Source: Candidatus Parcubacteria bacterium (lineage in GTDB: Bacteria; Patescibacteriota; Patescibacteriia; CAIXNZ01). From it: DNA of 35,482 nt. Numbering within the stretch: position 1 is the stretch's first letter; every line of letters begins with the position of its first letter. This document shows, one piece after another, positions 7,845 to 14,881 of the stretch. The position numbers and the translations under genes were made by a program. The stretch is from positions 1 to 35,482 of the forward strand of contig JAPLYF010000030.1 in NCBI GenBank assembly GCA_026395675.1, read 5' to 3'. The notes under the pieces are model-generated. The model saw only the letters and a program-made list of their open reading frames with translations, had not been told where the DNA came from and searched no databases.

Positions 7845-8875
7845 TAATTAAACCATTTTCTCATTTCCTCATCTTTTATGAGACGGTTTTTCATAATAAA
7901 TTTTCGTTTAACCCTAATGTTTTTTAATCTAGAAAAAAATTCTTTCAAACTGCCTAAGGTCGACCATTCAAAAAATAAAATGTAAAAAAACTTTTTAAAT
8001 TCGTAAAACTTAATTGACAAAAGATAGCGGCCATAAATTCTTAAACTTAAATTTTTTACTAAAACAAATAAATGGTTTTTATATGAATGGTAATTAATGA
8101 ATCTGGCCTTATTTTTTCTTAATTTTAAAGAAGTGAAAAATGAAATCTTTTCCTGGCTTCTTGCGCTGCGCTTGTGGTAAGCCACAGCCCCTGGCACATA
8201 AAAACTCTTCCAACCCCGCCAGCGCAAACGATAAGCCAAGTCCACGTCTTCCTTGTAGCTAAAAAAATCATTGTCAAAAAATTCATCCTGATAGCGGATA
8301 TCATTTAAGGCCTTACGATTATAAAGTGCGCAGGTAGCCGAGACCCCAAAAATTTCCTTGCTTTCCTTAAATTCGCCTGTGTCTTTAAGGCCTGAACCGC
8401 TATCTATTACTCTTTGGCTTTTAAAAATCTTTAAGCCAAGTGAGTCAATTATATCAGTTTTTTGGCTGCTTTTCAAGTCATCAGAGGACTCAAAATCCCA
8501 GCGTAAAATTTTACCTGTCACCGAACCCACATTTTTCTGCTGATCACAAAATTTTATTAATTCTTCCAAAAAATCTTTTTCTAATATCACATCCTGATTT
8601 AAAACTAGCACATACTCTGAATTAGTCCACAAAATCGCCTGGTTATGCGCGCGGCTAAAGCCCAAATTTTCCTTATTTTTGATCAAACGTATTTTTTCAT
8701 TAAAGAGAGGAAAAAAATTTTGTTCAATTATCTGCAGAGTTTTATCAACCGAACCATTATCAATAATAATCAAAAGATAATCCTTAAGGGTTTGTTCTAA
8801 GATTGAATTCAGGCACTCTGCCAAATATTTTTCCCCGTTCCATGTAACCAAATGAATAGAAACCTTCTCCATCAC
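7844..8875 (-). CDS. GT2 family glycosyltransferase
   Basis: A 343-residue cytoplasmic or membrane-peripheral GT-A enzyme that probably transfers a sugar from a nucleotide donor during surface polysaccharide synthesis. Seen: N-terminal SIHLVTWNGEKYL; IDNGS (38-42) for the nucleotide; KENLGFSRAHNQA (68-80); NQD at 93-95 in the place of the usual NPD/DxD metal site; and FFDNDFFSYKEDVDLAYRLRWRGW, the acceptor-side motif of rhamnosyl-type members. The C-terminal 80 residues are basic and hydrophobic (KLRKNKARFINYHSYKNHLFVLVKNL), fitting membrane association. The Pro-to-Gln change in the metal motif occurs in other family members. Donor and acceptor sugars cannot be read from sequence. Neighbours are the broken GT2 (downstream) and a cellulose-synthase-like GT2 (upstream). 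Confidence 0.9.
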   Translation of the reverse strand: MMEKVSIHLVTWNGEKYLAECLNSILEQTLKDYLLIIIDNGSVDKTLQIIEQNFFPLFNEKIRLIKNKENLGFSRAHNQAILWTNSEYVLVLNQDVILEKDFLEELIKFCDQQKNVGSVTGKILRWDFESSDDLKSSQKTDIIDSLGLKIFKSQRVIDSGSGLKDTGEFKESKEIFGVSATCALYNRKALNDIRYQDEFFDNDFFSYKEDVDLAYRLRWRGWKSFYVPGAVAYHKRSARSQEKISFFTSLKLRKNKARFINYHSYKNHLFVLVKNLSLRIYGRYLLSIKFYEFKKFFYILFFEWSTLGSLKEFFSRLKNIRVKRKFIMKNRLIKDEEMRKWFN

Positions 8876-8936
8876 AAAATTTAAATTAATAATTAATCCC
8901 AGAATGATCCCTTGGCTAGATTTAAGTTTAAAATAT

Positions 8937-8999
8937 CATAATTCAGCCTACGCTCCGCGGTGCGGAGCTTCGGCTGACGAAGGTCAGATTTTAGAATTC
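8937..8999. repeat. Palindrome module, second copy of the CATAATTCAG family
   Basis: Between CAG (8944-8946) and CAG (8985-8987) is a palindrome with stem GCTCCGC/GCGGAGC, followed by CGGCTGACGAAGGTCAG as in the copy at 922-961. Flanks CATAATTCAG and ATTTTAGAATTCAG match those of 911-981 although the palindrome core differs. Confidence 0.7.
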
Positions 9000-9008
9000 A
9001 GATTTAAT

Positions 9009-10514
9009 TTATTTTCTCGCTTTAGGCGTGACAAAAAAACCCAAATATTTGCCAATCATCAGGCGCGTCTGGGCCTCAAAAGCTGGCAGGGCTCCAAAAA
9101 TAACTATATTGATTGGCAGCAAAATCCATTGCGCCAGCATAATCAGCCATTTGTATTTAGGGTGCTGTTCTGGCCTAGGCGGTAATAATTTTAAGCTTAA
9201 AATAGCAGAAACAATTATACCTATCATGCCAATACGCATTAAATTCTGTAAAACAAAAGGTGCATTTTGCGCAATGACAGTTGCTTTGATCGCTGGCCCA
9301 GCCACATAAAGTGGTAAACGGCCTAAGACAAAAAGGATCAGTGGCGCAGTTGCCCAGGAATACATGCCTTCACCCAGATTCCAAATATATTTAACTCGAG
9401 TTTTAAAAGGGATCAAATCTTTCTTTTTGTGGAAATGATATAACATATAAGGAAAATGTTCCACACCCCAGCCCCACCTTCTCTGTTGTTTATATAAATT
9501 TTTAAATCCGTCCCAGATTGAAGTCTCAGAAATTACTGTATCCATTGAAACAGGAATATAAATTGGAGTTACCTCATAATCGCCATTATAATTGATAAAG
9601 CACTGCAGAAAAATCCTGGAATCATCAGTCACAATATCTTTTTCCCAAAAACCAACATCAACCAGCGCTTTGAAACTCATGGCATGGGAAGAAAAAGTGT
9701 AAAGCCGATCAGGTCTCATTAATTCAGCCAAAAGCCAGAAGACCGTGGAAAAAGCTGTTATTCTCATGGGCGCCGGAGCATCCCAAATATTATTATTGTA
9801 TAAAACCGCTGGCTGGAAAGATGATCTGGTTGGATTGGGGTGAGTCGCGTAAGCATACGTCAGATAATCAAGATATTTTTGATGTGCTGAAGTATCGCAG
9901 TCAAAATAAGAAACAATAATTTTTTCATAAGGCAAACCCAAGCTGTCAATCATTTCTTTGCTTTTCCAGCCCACCCAATTGGCATTAGCGCCCTTGGCTT
10001 TAATCTCCCCTTCCAAACCATCTGGATGCAAAGTTGTTAAAAGTTTAAAAAATTTATGGCCAAAATTTTCCTTAATTTTTGGTTCAACTGCTTCATAGAC
10101 CTCTTTTTTTCTTTCCTCCCAGGAAATGGCAATCATAATTTTATCAGTCGGATAGCCACAAGCCAAAATTCCATTTAAAGTGGTTTCTAAAACTTCATAG
10201 GGTTCAGAATAAGTCGGCAGAATAAATAAATGATAATATTCCTGCCAATTTGGCAAGGACTCTCTTTTTGCCCGCCAATCAATTTTAATTTGCTTAGCAA
10301 AAGTGCGGGCTGACAAAATTGAATAAAAAACAAAATAAAAAAGACGCAAAACCCAATATAATGAATAAACAATAACAAAATATATAACCCAAAGCGGTTT
10401 AATAAAAGAGAAAACAACTGAACCAATAATAGTACCCCAGACCATTAAACCCGGGATATATTCGCGTCTTCTGTATTTTTTTCTTTCCGCTGGCGTAAAT
10501 TTATCTAAATGCAT
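9009..10514 (-). CDS. Membrane-integrated processive-type GT2 (cellulose synthase-like)
   Basis: A 501-residue glycosyltransferase with two N-terminal TM segments (about 22-40 and 42-66), a central GT-A domain and about four C-terminal TM segments (from about 375). Catalytic features of BcsA/HAS-like enzymes are present: DCD (205-207), TDD (296-298, the TED-like base position) and QQRRW (343-347, the Q/RxxRW motif that holds the acceptor). FILPTYSEP (97-105) is the donor-binding start. Such proteins couple sugar polymerisation to export across the cytoplasmic membrane, but the polymer is unknown; single-addition glycosyltransferases with this fold exist too. No PilZ domain is present. The first gene of the glycosyltransferase-DUF4012 group on this strand; GGAG occurs only 2-3 nt before the ATG, too close to be a good SD. 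Confidence 0.88.
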   Translation of the reverse strand: MHLDKFTPAERKKYRRREYIPGLMVWGTIIGSVVFSFIKPLWVIYFVIVYSLYWVLRLFYFVFYSILSARTFAKQIKIDWRAKRESLPNWQEYYHLFILPTYSEPYEVLETTLNGILACGYPTDKIMIAISWEERKKEVYEAVEPKIKENFGHKFFKLLTTLHPDGLEGEIKAKGANANWVGWKSKEMIDSLGLPYEKIIVSYFDCDTSAHQKYLDYLTYAYATHPNPTRSSFQPAVLYNNNIWDAPAPMRITAFSTVFWLLAELMRPDRLYTFSSHAMSFKALVDVGFWEKDIVTDDSRIFLQCFINYNGDYEVTPIYIPVSMDTVISETSIWDGFKNLYKQQRRWGWGVEHFPYMLYHFHKKKDLIPFKTRVKYIWNLGEGMYSWATAPLILFVLGRLPLYVAGPAIKATVIAQNAPFVLQNLMRIGMIGIIVSAILSLKLLPPRPEQHPKYKWLIMLAQWILLPINIVIFGALPAFEAQTRLMIGKYLGFFVTPKARK

Positions 10515-10515
10515 A

Positions 10516-10613
10516 ACTCCTACGAATTACGAATAATTTACGAATTTACAAATTTTTAATTTAAATCCCTCCTTACCCTTCTTATTCATCATCCGAAGCT
10601 TTAGCGTAGGATG
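10516..10613. repeat. TACGAAT-rich stretch and a small CATCC/GGATG hairpin
   Basis: Next to the start codon at 10514 are tandem TACGAA/TTACGAAT units (10521-10551) resembling those upstream of mreB. At 10587-10613 a short palindrome (TCATCC...GGATGA) encloses GAAGCTTTAGCGTA. It separates acylphosphatase from the glycosyltransferase genes. Confidence 0.55.
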
Positions 10614-10630
10614 ACCCTTCTTTCCTTTTT

Positions 10631-10909
10631 TTATTTTATTTTAAATCCCTCAAGCCCACCAACATAAGGCAACCATTTAATTTCCACTTTTTCAACCAAA
10701 GCCGAATCTGGTCCCGATCTGCACCATTCAGCTAATTTCTCGAGATTAATCTTGTCGCCTTCAGCCAGACATTCAACTGTCCCCAGATCATTATTTTTGA
10801 CCCAGCCAGTTAAACCGAGCTTTTTAGCCATTTTCTGGGTTTCAAAACGAAAAAAGACGCCCTGAACTCGGCCGTGAATTACTAATAGAACTTGGGCTTT
10901 ATCAGCCAT
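10631..10909 (-). CDS. acyP: Acylphosphatase
   Basis: A 92-residue cytoplasmic enzyme that hydrolyses acyl-phosphates such as carbamoyl- or acetyl-phosphate. The signature HGRVQGVFFR (12-21) holds the phosphate-binding loop and the catalytic Arg21; GWVKN (35-39) supplies the catalytic Asn39; the C-terminal strand is GGLEGFKIK. Length is exactly that of the family (about 90-95). The family consensus is GxVQGVxFR with Gly or Trp often before FR; here Phe is present, which is tolerated. No Shine-Dalgarno is seen. It lies divergently from the TerC-like gene. Confidence 0.94.
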   Translation of the reverse strand: MADKAQVLLVIHGRVQGVFFRFETQKMAKKLGLTGWVKNNDLGTVECLAEGDKINLEKLAEWCRSGPDSALVEKVEIKWLPYVGGLEGFKIK

Positions 10910-10972
10910 AAATATTACTTTTAAAATAACATTTTAAGCAAAAAAAATCAAGAAAAAATATTTTGAAAAACC

Positions 10973-11001
10973 TTGCCTACTTGACTAAATTTAGCTAAAA
11001 T
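10973..11001 (+). promoter_or_regulatory. Promoter of the TerC-like/FMN reductase operon
   Basis: TTGCCT (10973-10978), 17-bp spacer ending in AGC, TAAAAT (10996-11001). The start of transcription would be about 40 bp before the ATG at 11049. Confidence 0.55.
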
Positions 11002-11048
11002 TAAATTAGATAAAGATTAGAATTAGCTTAATAATTTAAAAACGACTT

Positions 11049-11975
11049 ATGTCCATAATCAGCGTACTTGTAGTTGTTTTTGGCTTATCTTTATTTGAAG
11101 CAATCTCCAGCATTGATAATGCTGTAATAAATGCAGATGTCTTGGCTACCATGCAGCCAAAAGCCAGGCAATGGTTCTTATCATGGGGTTTACTTTTTGC
11201 AGTTTTTGTAATTAGAGGATTTCTACCCTGGCTGATTGTCTGGCTGACTAATCCGACTCTTGGCTTTATCGGCTCTTTCACAGCTACCTTTAGCAGCGAT
11301 CCGAAAATATTGAAAGCCATTGAATTCTCCTCGCCAATTTTGCTTATCGGGGGCGGCACATTTTTAGTTTTTATCTTTTTTAATTGGTTGTTTTTAGAAG
11401 AAAAAAAATTTGGGTTAATCGGTGAGAAATTTATCTATGCCCAGGGCATCTGGTTTTATGCCGTTATTTCTATTTTATTGGCTATCATTGTCTGGTATGG
11501 CCTGAAAATAAATCCGCTGATTGCTTTTGGTTCGGTTGTGGGCTCAACCGCTTTTTTTATCACTCATGGTTTTAAACAAAACGCTGAAAAAGCTGAAAAA
11601 GAACTCATGCAAAAAAAAGATTTAACTGATCTAAGCAAAATACTTTATCTGGAAGTAATAGATGCGACATTTTCTATTGACGGCGTTTTGGGTGCTTTTG
11701 CCTTTACTCTGGCCGTGCCTCTGATCATAATTGGCAATGGCTTTGGCGCCTTGATAGTCAGACAATTAACTGTCCATAACGTAGAGAAAATAAAAAAATA
11801 TGTTTATTTAAAAAATGGCGCTATGTATTCAATCTTATTTTTAGGGAGTATAATGATTCTGAGCAGCTTAGGCCTTAAAACACCAGAATGGCTCTCGCCT
11901 CTAATTACTTTCCTAACAGTCGGCTATTTTTTCTGGAAATCAAAAATTTATTTAAAAAATAATTCTAATACTTAA
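11049..11975 (+). CDS. TerC-superfamily integral membrane protein (DUF475-like)
   Basis: A 308-residue polytopic protein with about eight TM segments. Two acidic membrane motifs mark the TerC/DUF475 family: FEAISSIDNAV (16-26) and EVIDATFSIDGVLGAFA (202-218). The paired conserved Asp residues in these repeats are thought to bind or transport divalent metal (TerC/Alx-type proteins export Mn2+), so a role in metal homeostasis is likely but not shown for DUF475 members. A charged cytoplasmic loop (KQNAEKAEKELMQKK, 176-190) separates the halves. It is followed 1 bp later by the FMN reductase gene, so the two are co-transcribed; the promoter is at 10973-11001. No Shine-Dalgarno. Confidence 0.85.
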   Translation: MSIISVLVVVFGLSLFEAISSIDNAVINADVLATMQPKARQWFLSWGLLFAVFVIRGFLPWLIVWLTNPTLGFIGSFTATFSSDPKILKAIEFSSPILLIGGGTFLVFIFFNWLFLEEKKFGLIGEKFIYAQGIWFYAVISILLAIIVWYGLKINPLIAFGSVVGSTAFFITHGFKQNAEKAEKELMQKKDLTDLSKILYLEVIDATFSIDGVLGAFAFTLAVPLIIIGNGFGALIVRQLTVHNVEKIKKYVYLKNGAMYSILFLGSIMILSSLGLKTPEWLSPLITFLTVGYFFWKSKIYLKNNSNT

Positions 11976-11976
11976 T

Positions 11977-12588
11977 ATGGCAAAAATTACAATTATCGCT
12001 ATCAATGGCTCACCGCGTAAAAACGGTAAAACCGCAGAACTATTAAAAAAATTTCTGGTTCTGCTCAAAAGAAAAGGCGCCAAAACAACTTTTTTAAATT
12101 TAAGTGATTACAAAATTAATCACTGCCTCGGCTGCTACAGCAAAAGTCCGAGCGCTTGTAAGTTTCCCTGCGTGCAAAAAGATGATATGCAAAAAATTTA
12201 TCCGCTTTTGCTGGCTAGCGATGTCATAATTTTAGGCAGCCCGATTTATTGGTTTAATATGAGCGGTCTGATGAAGAATTTTATTGACCGCTTAACCTGC
12301 CTGGCTACAAGCGGGTATTTATTGGAAAATAAAGTTGGTCTTTCCTTAGCAGTTTCCAGCGAGAATGAAGGCGGACGGGTCAGCGCCAGCTTGAGCATGG
12401 CTAGCGCTTTAAACCATCTGGGCTTATTAATCCCGCCTTATGGAATTTTATATTTTCCAGGCCGAGAAAAGCTTAATCAAAAAGGCAAAGTGATCTGGGA
12501 CAATTGGCTAACCAACGAAATGCCCAAAATCAGCAACAACCTGATCAAGCTCTGCCAATTTTTGAAAAAAGCCAAATTTCAGTGGTAA
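11977..12588 (+). CDS. NADPH-dependent FMN reductase / flavodoxin-fold protein
   Basis: A 203-residue flavoprotein. The FMN phosphate loop is GSPRKNGKT (11-19), and ILGSPIYWFNMSGLMKNFIDR (85-105) is the typical second flavin loop and dimer helix of the iron-sulfur flavoprotein/WrbA-like branch. A cysteine group C50-x2-C53-x7-C61-x3-C65 sits exactly where iron-sulfur flavoproteins carry their compact cluster motif, but the spacing differs from the classic CX2CX2CX4-7C, so cluster binding is only possible. It probably reduces quinones, metals or other acceptors with NAD(P)H. Start 1 bp after the TerC-like gene; ends 25 bp before a strong terminator. The pairing of a metal exporter-like protein with a reductase may point to metal or redox stress. 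Confidence 0.85.
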   Translation: MAKITIIAINGSPRKNGKTAELLKKFLVLLKRKGAKTTFLNLSDYKINHCLGCYSKSPSACKFPCVQKDDMQKIYPLLLASDVIILGSPIYWFNMSGLMKNFIDRLTCLATSGYLLENKVGLSLAVSSENEGGRVSASLSMASALNHLGLLIPPYGILYFPGREKLNQKGKVIWDNWLTNEMPKISNNLIKLCQFLKKAKFQW

Positions 12589-12612
12589 TTAATTATAAAA
12601 TTTAATAATTTT

Positions 12613-12642
12613 AAAAGGCGTGAAAAAATTTCACGCCTTTTT
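12613..12642 (+). terminator. Rho-independent terminator, probably bidirectional
   Basis: A 13-bp perfect stem (12613-12625 with 12629-12641, core AAGGCGTGAAA) with an AAA loop and T-run on the plus strand. It lies between convergent genes (FMN reductase on plus, dapB on minus) and can serve both. Confidence 0.88.
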
Positions 12643-12648
12643 AGGACC

Positions 12649-13428
12649 TTAAAGTCCCAAAACATTATTCATGGTATAAAGACCGGGTTTTGCCACATGC
12701 ACAATCCATTTGACTGCCTTGATCGCACCCAGGGCAAAAATCTTGCGGGAAAGCGCCCGGTGATGAATTTCAATCATCTCATCAGGCCCGAGAAAATAAA
12801 TCGTGTGTTCGCCTGGCACTGTTCCACCGCGAATGGCATGCACAACCACTTCGTTAATGGGACGATTGTCACTTTTGCCTTTTGCCCGGCCAAAGACAAT
12901 TTCTCCGCCCTTGGCCTTAACCAGTGTCTGCGCAAAGCGTAAAGCTGTGCCCGAAGGAAAATCTTTTTTCTGGTCATGATGGATTTCCACCATTTCAATG
13001 GCAAAGCCAGTTAACGTGGCAGCAATTTTCGGCAACAAGGCGTCAATCAAATTGACACCCAAGCTCATGTTAGAGTCAAAGACAATAGGAATTCTACTCT
13101 TGGCCAAACGCGCCAGTTCTTTTTTCTGATATTCGTTTAAGCCAGTTGTACCCGTCACTAAAGGAATTGAATGTTCCGCACACCAGATGGCCGATAACAA
13201 GGTGGCTTCGGGATTAGTGAAATTAATCACTACGTCTATGGCTGCTACATGCTCATGATCCAAATCATTTATTGCTCTTTTTATTTTTAGATCAACATCC
13301 CCTTGGTCAAAATCAGGATCAACAGCGACCTCTAATTCCAGATCCTTATCATCTTTAATAATTTCATTTATTTCACCTGCCATGCGACCTAAAGCGCCGA
13401 CCAAACAGACACAGACAGGATTTCCCAT
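12649..13428 (-). CDS. dapB: 4-hydroxy-tetrahydrodipicolinate reductase
   Basis: NAD(P)H-dependent reductase of the diaminopimelate/lysine pathway, 259 residues, usual length. Seen: dinucleotide loop GALGRMAG (11-18), GTTG (93-96), SNMSLGVNL (119-127, usually SxNxSxGVN), catalytic EIHH (148-151) followed by KKDFPSGTAL (154-163), and GGTVPGEHTIYF. The ATG at 13428 was chosen because AAAGGAG lies 8 bp upstream; an in-frame ATG at 13479 would overlap the upstream gene. It follows the deoxyribosyltransferase gene by 19 bp. No other dap gene is in the window, so whether the organism makes meso-DAP is unknown; many Patescibacteria lack the pathway. One of four neighbouring genes with strong SD sequences. 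Confidence 0.93.
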   Translation of the reverse strand: MGNPVCVCLVGALGRMAGEINEIIKDDKDLELEVAVDPDFDQGDVDLKIKRAINDLDHEHVAAIDVVINFTNPEATLLSAIWCAEHSIPLVTGTTGLNEYQKKELARLAKSRIPIVFDSNMSLGVNLIDALLPKIAATLTGFAIEMVEIHHDQKKDFPSGTALRFAQTLVKAKGGEIVFGRAKGKSDNRPINEVVVHAIRGGTVPGEHTIYFLGPDEMIEIHHRALSRKIFALGAIKAVKWIVHVAKPGLYTMNNVLGL

Positions 13429-13447
13429 TTTTCTTACTCCTTTCTCT

Positions 13448-13942
13448 TTAGATTTCAAAATGCATTTTAACTTCTGCAAATGAGAAGAAAAATATTCCGC
13501 CGCTAGCGCGGATAAAATATTCTAATTGCAAGCTCATAATGCAGGCTGAATTTTCACCGCTGGGCCGAAAATCATTGCGATAAGCATCACATCTTTTGCC
13601 CAAAGCATAGCCAAAACCACATTCAGCAGCAGCGCCTGCATCCTGATCAGGACCATCAGCAATTGCCAGAATGCGATCACAGGCTCTGATATGCTCTACA
13701 TTGCCAAAGCCAATCTGAAAATTTATGGCCTGCATTTCTTTAAGTATTTGGGCTGGTGAAACACTTGGCTTGTCAGATCGCAATTCCTGTTCTAATTCTG
13801 CCAATCTCAGGCCTTTATCCTTGGCTTTTTCAAAAGGCAAAATTAATTCAAATTTTTTGGCCAAAATGTCAATTAATGGCTGAATACCATTCCTATCAAT
13901 TTCTTTGAATCCATAACTACCGGCTAAATATAATTTTTCCAC
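13448..13942 (-). CDS. Nucleoside 2-deoxyribosyltransferase-like protein
   Basis: A 164-residue Rossmann-like enzyme that would exchange or remove the base of 2'-deoxynucleosides or deoxynucleotides in salvage. Seen: N-terminal KLYLAGSYGF (3-12); ACDRILAIADG (88-98) with D98 as the ribose-binding acidic position; DAGAAAECGFGYALGKR (101-117), the D-x-G-x3-E-x-G motif with the catalytic glutamate Glu107; and a C-terminal NSACIMSLQLEYFI segment, in which the family Asn contacts the substrate of the partner subunit. The GTG at 13942 is chosen as start: AAGGAGG lies 6 bp before it, and family homology starts there, while the ATGs further upstream give a non-homologous, basic extension. Co-transcribed with dapB from the promoter at 14007-14035. 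Exact substrate unknown. Confidence 0.87.
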   Translation of the reverse strand: MEKLYLAGSYGFKEIDRNGIQPLIDILAKKFELILPFEKAKDKGLRLAELEQELRSDKPSVSPAQILKEMQAINFQIGFGNVEHIRACDRILAIADGPDQDAGAAAECGFGYALGKRCDAYRNDFRPSGENSACIMSLQLEYFIRASGGIFFFSFAEVKMHFEI

Positions 13943-14006
13943 TTCAAACCTCCTTGCCATCCGAATCTTCATGCGAAAGATGGCCTTAATTTTCAAAGAT
14001 TAATTT

Positions 14007-14035
14007 AACTTAGCAGAAGTTTAATTATTTGTCAA
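14007..14035 (-). promoter_or_regulatory. Promoter of the deoxyribosyltransferase-dapB operon
   Basis: Minus strand: perfect TTGACA (14030-14035), 17-bp spacer ending in TGC, TAAGTT (14007-14012). The same -10 box and spacing occurs at 16560-16588. Confidence 0.8.
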
Positions 14036-14050
14036 TGATTTTGGTTATGA

Positions 14051-14169
14051 GGTTACAAATCTACAGATTAGCTACCTGCCTGCCGGCAGGCAGGCTAATC
14101 TACGAATATATCATGAATTAATTCGTATTATTCGTAATGATTTGTATATTCGTATCCCAAAATTCGTAT
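14051..14169. repeat. TACGAAT-type element carrying the CCTGCC palindrome
   Basis: The element runs from GGTTACAAATCTAC (14051) to a matching inverted end GTATCC (14157). It contains a near-perfect 37-bp hairpin (14065-14101): arms AGATTAGC/GCTAATCT around the 20-bp palindrome CCTGCCTGCCGGCAGGCAGG (14075-14094). A 22-bp stretch at 14148-14169 (ATTCGTATCCC...ATTCGTAT) recurs exactly at 16671-16692. Confidence 0.75.
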
Positions 14170-14174
14170 TAATT

Positions 14175-14205
14175 AAAAAAGGGCAAGGATTTCTCCTCGC
14201 CCTTT
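14175..14205 (-). terminator. Rho-independent terminator of the beta-barrel gene
   Basis: Minus strand: stem AAAGGGCGAGGA/TCCTTGCCCTTT (14194-14205 with 14178-14189, one G-T wobble), GAAA loop, then six T. It starts 7 bp after the stop codon of the gene at 14212-14796. Confidence 0.85.
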
Positions 14206-14211
14206 GATTGT

Positions 14212-14796
14212 TTAAAATTTTAAGGACAATTTAACGCGGAAAAGATTTGCATCTCTGCCGCCTTGTTCAAAGGAATAGAAGTAGATCAAGGCCAATGAGG
14301 CATGTTCGGAAAACGGGATCCGGAAGCTGGGACCGACTTGGTAAATCTGGTCCTGCTTCTGATAGAAATAATTCCTGTTGTCTATACCGATTCGGCCAAT
14401 CCACAAGGGATAAGTCAAATCCGTGTAGAAAAAATGGCAATTAAGGCCCTGCCAGTATTCGTAGTCGCTCTCCCAGTTAAACTTACCGAGTTTAACCAAA
14501 GGCGCGATACCATAGACAAATCCTTGTTTTGCTGTTTCTTTTTCAAACCCATAGCCAAGCAAAATCTCCGCATTAAAATTTTTGTTCAGCTTAAGGTTTG
14601 CGCCCAGATAGCCGTACGGATAAGACACCATCAGGTTGTTAATGTTCAGATGGAACATCAAATCCACTTTTGGGTTTAGAGTACGGCTGCCATTTAGGCC
14701 AAGGGCCAGTTCCTGCTTGTTTTCCACTGCCTTTGCCTCGGTAAAAGCCAGGGCTATCACCAAAATGGCAACAGCCACAAACAAATTCCTTCTCAT
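14212..14796 (-). CDS. Secreted beta-barrel-like protein (outer-membrane type)
   Basis: A 194-residue protein of no recognised family. It has a clear signal peptide (MRRNLFVAVAILVIALAFTEAKA, cleavage near residue 23), then about 8-10 amphipathic segments in which aromatic and small residues alternate (for example YGYLGANLKLN, AEILLGYGFE, NYFYQKQDQIYQVGPSFRI, ASLALIYFYSFE). It ends in FRVKLSLKF with a C-terminal Phe, the pattern recognised by the BAM machinery in Gram-negative outer-membrane proteins. Few long hydrophobic helices are present. The ATG has a good SD (AGGGAG, 8 bp). It lies 85 bp after the four-TM orphan gene with a palindrome between, and has its own terminator. Patescibacteria are generally described as lacking an outer membrane, so location and origin are open; a secreted beta-sheet protein is the alternative. 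Confidence 0.6.
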   Translation of the reverse strand: MRRNLFVAVAILVIALAFTEAKAVENKQELALGLNGSRTLNPKVDLMFHLNINNLMVSYPYGYLGANLKLNKNFNAEILLGYGFEKETAKQGFVYGIAPLVKLGKFNWESDYEYWQGLNCHFFYTDLTYPLWIGRIGIDNRNYFYQKQDQIYQVGPSFRIPFSEHASLALIYFYSFEQGGRDANLFRVKLSLKF

Positions 14797-14810
14797 TTTT
14801 GTTCTCCCTG

Positions 14811-14849
14811 CCCTCCGTAGCTCCGAGTAAGACGAGGAGCGAAGGAGGG
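14811..14849. repeat. Palindromic element upstream of the beta-barrel gene
   Basis: Arms CCCTCCGTAGCTCC (14811-14824) and GGAGCGAAGGAGGG (14836-14849) form a 14-bp stem with two mismatches around GAGTAAGACGA. It sits in the 5' leader of the gene at 14796 and could affect its expression. Confidence 0.65.
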
Positions 14850-14881
14850 CCTTTTACCGGAAGAACTTTTTCTCCCGGTTG

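Noticed and set aside
8904-9185. Plus-strand reading frame over a repeat and the end of a glycosyltransferase gene
   Set aside because: Shadow of the minus-strand gene; no SD and no recognisable domain.
13429-13479. Longer dapB start at 13479
   Set aside because: It would overlap the upstream gene, adds non-homologous residues and lacks an SD, whereas the ATG at 13428 has AAAGGAG at good spacing.
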